From Litorimonas sp039962885 (GTDB lineage Bacteria > Pseudomonadota > Alphaproteobacteria > Caulobacterales > Maricaulaceae): 7,807 bases of DNA. The translations under genes were made by a program, and so were the position numbers. The notes below the pieces were generated by a model that searched no databases, had not been told where the DNA came from, and saw nothing but the letters and a program-made list of their open reading frames with translations. The stretch covers positions 1 through 7,807 of the forward strand of contig JBDVGI010000333.1 of NCBI GenBank assembly GCA_039962885.1. The letters run 5' to 3'. Of the stretch, positions 6,238-7,807 are shown piece by piece (position 1 is the stretch's first letter; every line of letters starts with the position of its first letter).

Positions 6238-6831
6238 ATGGAACGTGTTTTAGGTGTTATATTTTGCGGCGGGAAGGCTTTGCGCCTTGGCGGCCTATCC
6301 AAAATGAATATTGAAATTGGCCAGCAAACGCTCATGAGCCATGCTTCTATGCATTTAGAGGCTCATGTTGATACGCTAGCCCTATCCATAAGGGCCCACA
6401 CTCAGCTCCCCGAAACACATGATTATGACATCATTTATGACATGCAGGACCATAGCGTCGCCTTTGGGCTATTATCGGCGCTCAAATATGCCAAAGAGAA
6501 CTACTATGATGCCATTTTAACTCTGCCCGTAGATACGCCATTTCTACCCAAGAATTATGCAATCGCCCTAATACAAGCCAGTCAGAACTCAGATTGCAGT
6601 TACGCTATTTATGACGGACACATTCATGGCCTGCACAGCCTATGGAAAACTCACGCATATGGGGCATTAGAAAATCTAATAAATAAAAATAATATATTTA
6701 AAATCAGCTGCTTATACGATAAAACTTCATCCACACCTTACATATTCACAGATGTGAATAACTCACATTTTTTGAATATAAATACGCCAGAAACTCTAGC
6801 TCTAGCGCGAAGCATAGCCTCTCAGACATAG
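6238..6831 (+). CDS. mobA: MobA-like molybdenum cofactor guanylyltransferase (NTP transferase)
   Basis: 197-residue cytoplasmic nucleotidyltransferase of the MobA type (E. coli MobA 194), which attaches GMP to molybdopterin. Evidence: N-terminal GVIFCGGKALRLGG-x2-K (6-22), a variant of GVxLAGGxxxRMGGxDK that binds the nucleotide phosphates; a metal-binding Asp in TLPVDTPFLP (near 95-104); HGLHSLW (near 129-135) where MobA has its P-L-x-x-L segment; and the terminal FLNINTPETL, the MobA signature NxNTPEdL. Oddities: Cys in place of the usual Ala before the GG, no clear GPLAG motif (VAFGLLSAL instead), and a very AT-rich stretch at 6675-6800. It is divergent from acs, and no other molybdopterin gene is visible. 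A related NTP transferase such as MocA is the alternative. Confidence 0.72.
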   Translation: MERVLGVIFCGGKALRLGGLSKMNIEIGQQTLMSHASMHLEAHVDTLALSIRAHTQLPETHDYDIIYDMQDHSVAFGLLSALKYAKENYYDAILTLPVDTPFLPKNYAIALIQASQNSDCSYAIYDGHIHGLHSLWKTHAYGALENLINKNNIFKISCLYDKTSSTPYIFTDVNNSHFLNINTPETLALARSIASQT

Positions 6832-6861
6832 TCAAAACTTGGACATAAAGACGTTTCAAGC

Positions 6862-7188
6862 TCAATTATTCCTATTGATTTGATTGCGCCGCCTTAATCG
6901 CAATATCAAACCTCCTACAATCAGGGCGACCCCAATTCCTAAACAAATTAAGCCAATCCCGTGCAACGCGGTTTGTATAGCCTCTTTGCTTTGGTAAAGG
7001 TCAGTTTGTCCCGATAACATCACACGCACGGACGCTATATCCTGTGCAAGAAAATTCGAATATAAACAGAATAGTCCCATAATGATTATGGCGCCAATAT
7101 AAGCATAATAACGCCATATTTGCGTATTCGTTAAAGCTTTCCCACTATCTTTGTATGTGTTTCTAGAATTCAGGCCAGAACTATCCAA
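6862..7188 (-). CDS. Hypothetical small membrane protein with two helices, TTG start
   Basis: 108 residues, not recognised. The N-terminal ~25 residues are polar (SSGLNSRNTYKDSGK), then come a helix at about 27-44, a polar loop (LAQDIASVRVMLSGQTDLYQSKEA), a second helix at about 75-97 and a basic tail RLRRRNQINRNN. By the positive-inside rule both ends would face the cytoplasm with the loop in the periplasm. The start is TTG at 7188; AGGGG (7201-7197) lies eight bases before it, and the next in-frame ATG would fall inside helix 1. AT-rich sequence with TATATT at 7222-7217 could be a -10 box. It converges with the MobA-like gene, 30 bases apart. Coding status rests on the helix pattern and ribosome binding site. 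Confidence 0.6.
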   Translation of the reverse strand: MDSSGLNSRNTYKDSGKALTNTQIWRYYAYIGAIIIMGLFCLYSNFLAQDIASVRVMLSGQTDLYQSKEAIQTALHGIGLICLGIGVALIVGGLILRLRRRNQINRNN

Positions 7189-7496
7189 AATGGTTACCCC
7201 TGTAAAAGGTAGATAAAATATAGAGTTTTTGTTAATTCATGCAGCTAAGTTTTTCTAGCCTCATGGAGCAATATATCTACTCAAAATCATAATAGACACG
7301 CATAGTCTCTGCCCGAAGGTCTTTATAATGGCTACAACGGCATTACTGTCATCATATAAAACATGAAATTGAAATCCACCACATCACACTTTTTCGCTAG
7401 GGTGCCAAGTAAGGGCTATACTTCATTTTTGCAAAAGATTAGGCAGTGCTGCGAAAGTGTAATATATCCTAATTTTAAATCTGTGAGGCAATAATA
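7189..7496. other. Non-coding gap between divergent genes
   Basis: About 308 bases, AT-rich, between the TTG start of the small membrane protein and the GTG start of the last gene. It should hold promoters for both. On the plus strand TATACT at 7417-7422 and TAATAT at 7460-7465 could be -10 boxes but neither has a good -35 partner. Both strands are broken by stops; the longest minus-strand open stretch (about 38 codons, near 7375-7262) has no usable start and resembles nothing I know. No RNA gene or repeat was seen. Confidence 0.6.
7485..7488 (+). promoter_or_regulatory. Ribosome binding site for the GTG-start gene
   Basis: GAGG eight bases before the GTG at 7497. An in-frame stop at 7476-7478 excludes any start farther upstream, and the only codons between it and the GTG are poor starters, so this site selects the GTG. 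Confidence 0.65.
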
Positions 7497-7807
7497 GTGT
7501 CAAAATGGCTGACTTATTTCCGGGCTGTTAAAAGCCGTACGCATTTCGACGCGCATTTCTTGCAAGATGCAAGAGTCGTGGCTAAGCTTTATCTGCATTA
7601 CAAATGGGGGAAAGGACGGCAAAAATTTGCTTCCAATATAGAGCCGTCCACATTAGCCTTTTACCCAAACCCTGTTGGACCTTGGTACAATATCTGGCTG
7701 ATATTGAAAAACACGCAGATAAAGCCAATTAAAGATATAAACAAAGCTGACTATATTTTTATATTTGACGACAAAACCCAAAGCCGCGCTGCAGATGATT
7801 TACCTAG
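7497..7807 (+). CDS. Unrecognised protein, 3'-truncated by the window, GTG start
   Basis: An open frame of 103 complete codons from GTG at 7497 runs off the window without a stop. A good ribosome binding site (GAGG, 7485-7488) precedes it, and an in-frame TAA at 7476-7478 closes the frame upstream. The protein begins MSKWLTYFRAVKSRTHFDAH, is rich in aromatic and basic residues (LYLHYKWGKGRQKF), then has FYPNPVGPWYNIWLILKN, a proline/aromatic segment, followed by INKADYIFIFDD. A 'position X, then ADxIFxxDD' strand layout is seen in some glycan-related and ATP-grasp-like proteins, but I cannot assign a family and this is only a suggestion. No signal peptide or membrane helix is evident in the visible part. 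Confidence 0.7.
   Translation, partial: MSKWLTYFRAVKSRTHFDAHFLQDARVVAKLYLHYKWGKGRQKFASNIEPSTLAFYPNPVGPWYNIWLILKNTQIKPIKDINKADYIFIFDDKTQSRAADDLP

Noticed and set aside
6030..6314. Plus-strand open frame spanning the acs 5' end and mobA start
   Set aside because: It overlaps two well-supported genes and the promoter region, in other frames, with no recognisable sequence.
7262..7378. About 38 open codons on the minus strand in the non-coding gap, considered as a gene fragment
   Set aside because: There is no usable start or ribosome binding site, stops lie at both ends and no resemblance to a known protein; likely chance.
7443..7452. GCAGTGCTGC inverted repeat before the last gene
   Set aside because: Four-base arms with a two-base centre are too short to claim an operator or hairpin.

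Overview
The window reads as a piece of an alphaproteobacterial chromosome of moderate GC content. I infer this from the style of the proteins (Acs, MaoC, YghU-type GST, isovaleryl-CoA dehydrogenase), close gene packing, weak Shine-Dalgarno sequences before several genes, and -10 boxes lying almost on the start codon (leaderless-type starts). A marine Maricaulales/Hyphomonadaceae-like host would fit, but this is a guess. No mobile element, CRISPR array, tRNA or rRNA was seen.

Layout. 1-783: 3' part of an isovaleryl-CoA dehydrogenase gene (leucine catabolism), overlapping by one base a MaoC-type enoyl-CoA hydratase gene (783-1256). 1324-2556: an MFS exporter of the EntS-like MFS_3 family with its own candidate promoter. 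2670-3551: a Nu-class glutathione transferase of the YghU type with a strong ribosome binding site. 3556-3615 (minus): a relic of the C-terminal tail of a second acetyl-CoA synthetase gene. 3661-4137 (minus): an unrecognised four-helix membrane protein. 4206-6152 (minus): an intact acetyl-CoA synthetase (acs). 6238-6831 (plus): a MobA-like molybdenum cofactor nucleotidyltransferase, divergent from acs. 6862-7188 (minus): a small two-helix membrane protein with a TTG start. 7189-7496: a non-coding gap. 7497-7807 (plus): the 5' part of an unrecognised gene with a GTG start, cut by the window end.

How the genes fit together. The first two genes form a translationally coupled pair in leucine/branched-chain acyl-CoA breakdown, which yields acetyl-CoA; acs makes acetyl-CoA from free acetate. 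The transporter, GST, MobA-like and membrane-protein genes look like independent housekeeping or stress functions, not one system. I do not see a convincing new multi-gene system. The most unusual signal is the duplicated Acs tail (17 codons, 13 identical residues), which together with the real acs 3' end brackets the unrecognised membrane-protein gene. It points to a lost acs paralogue or a local duplication and rearrangement.
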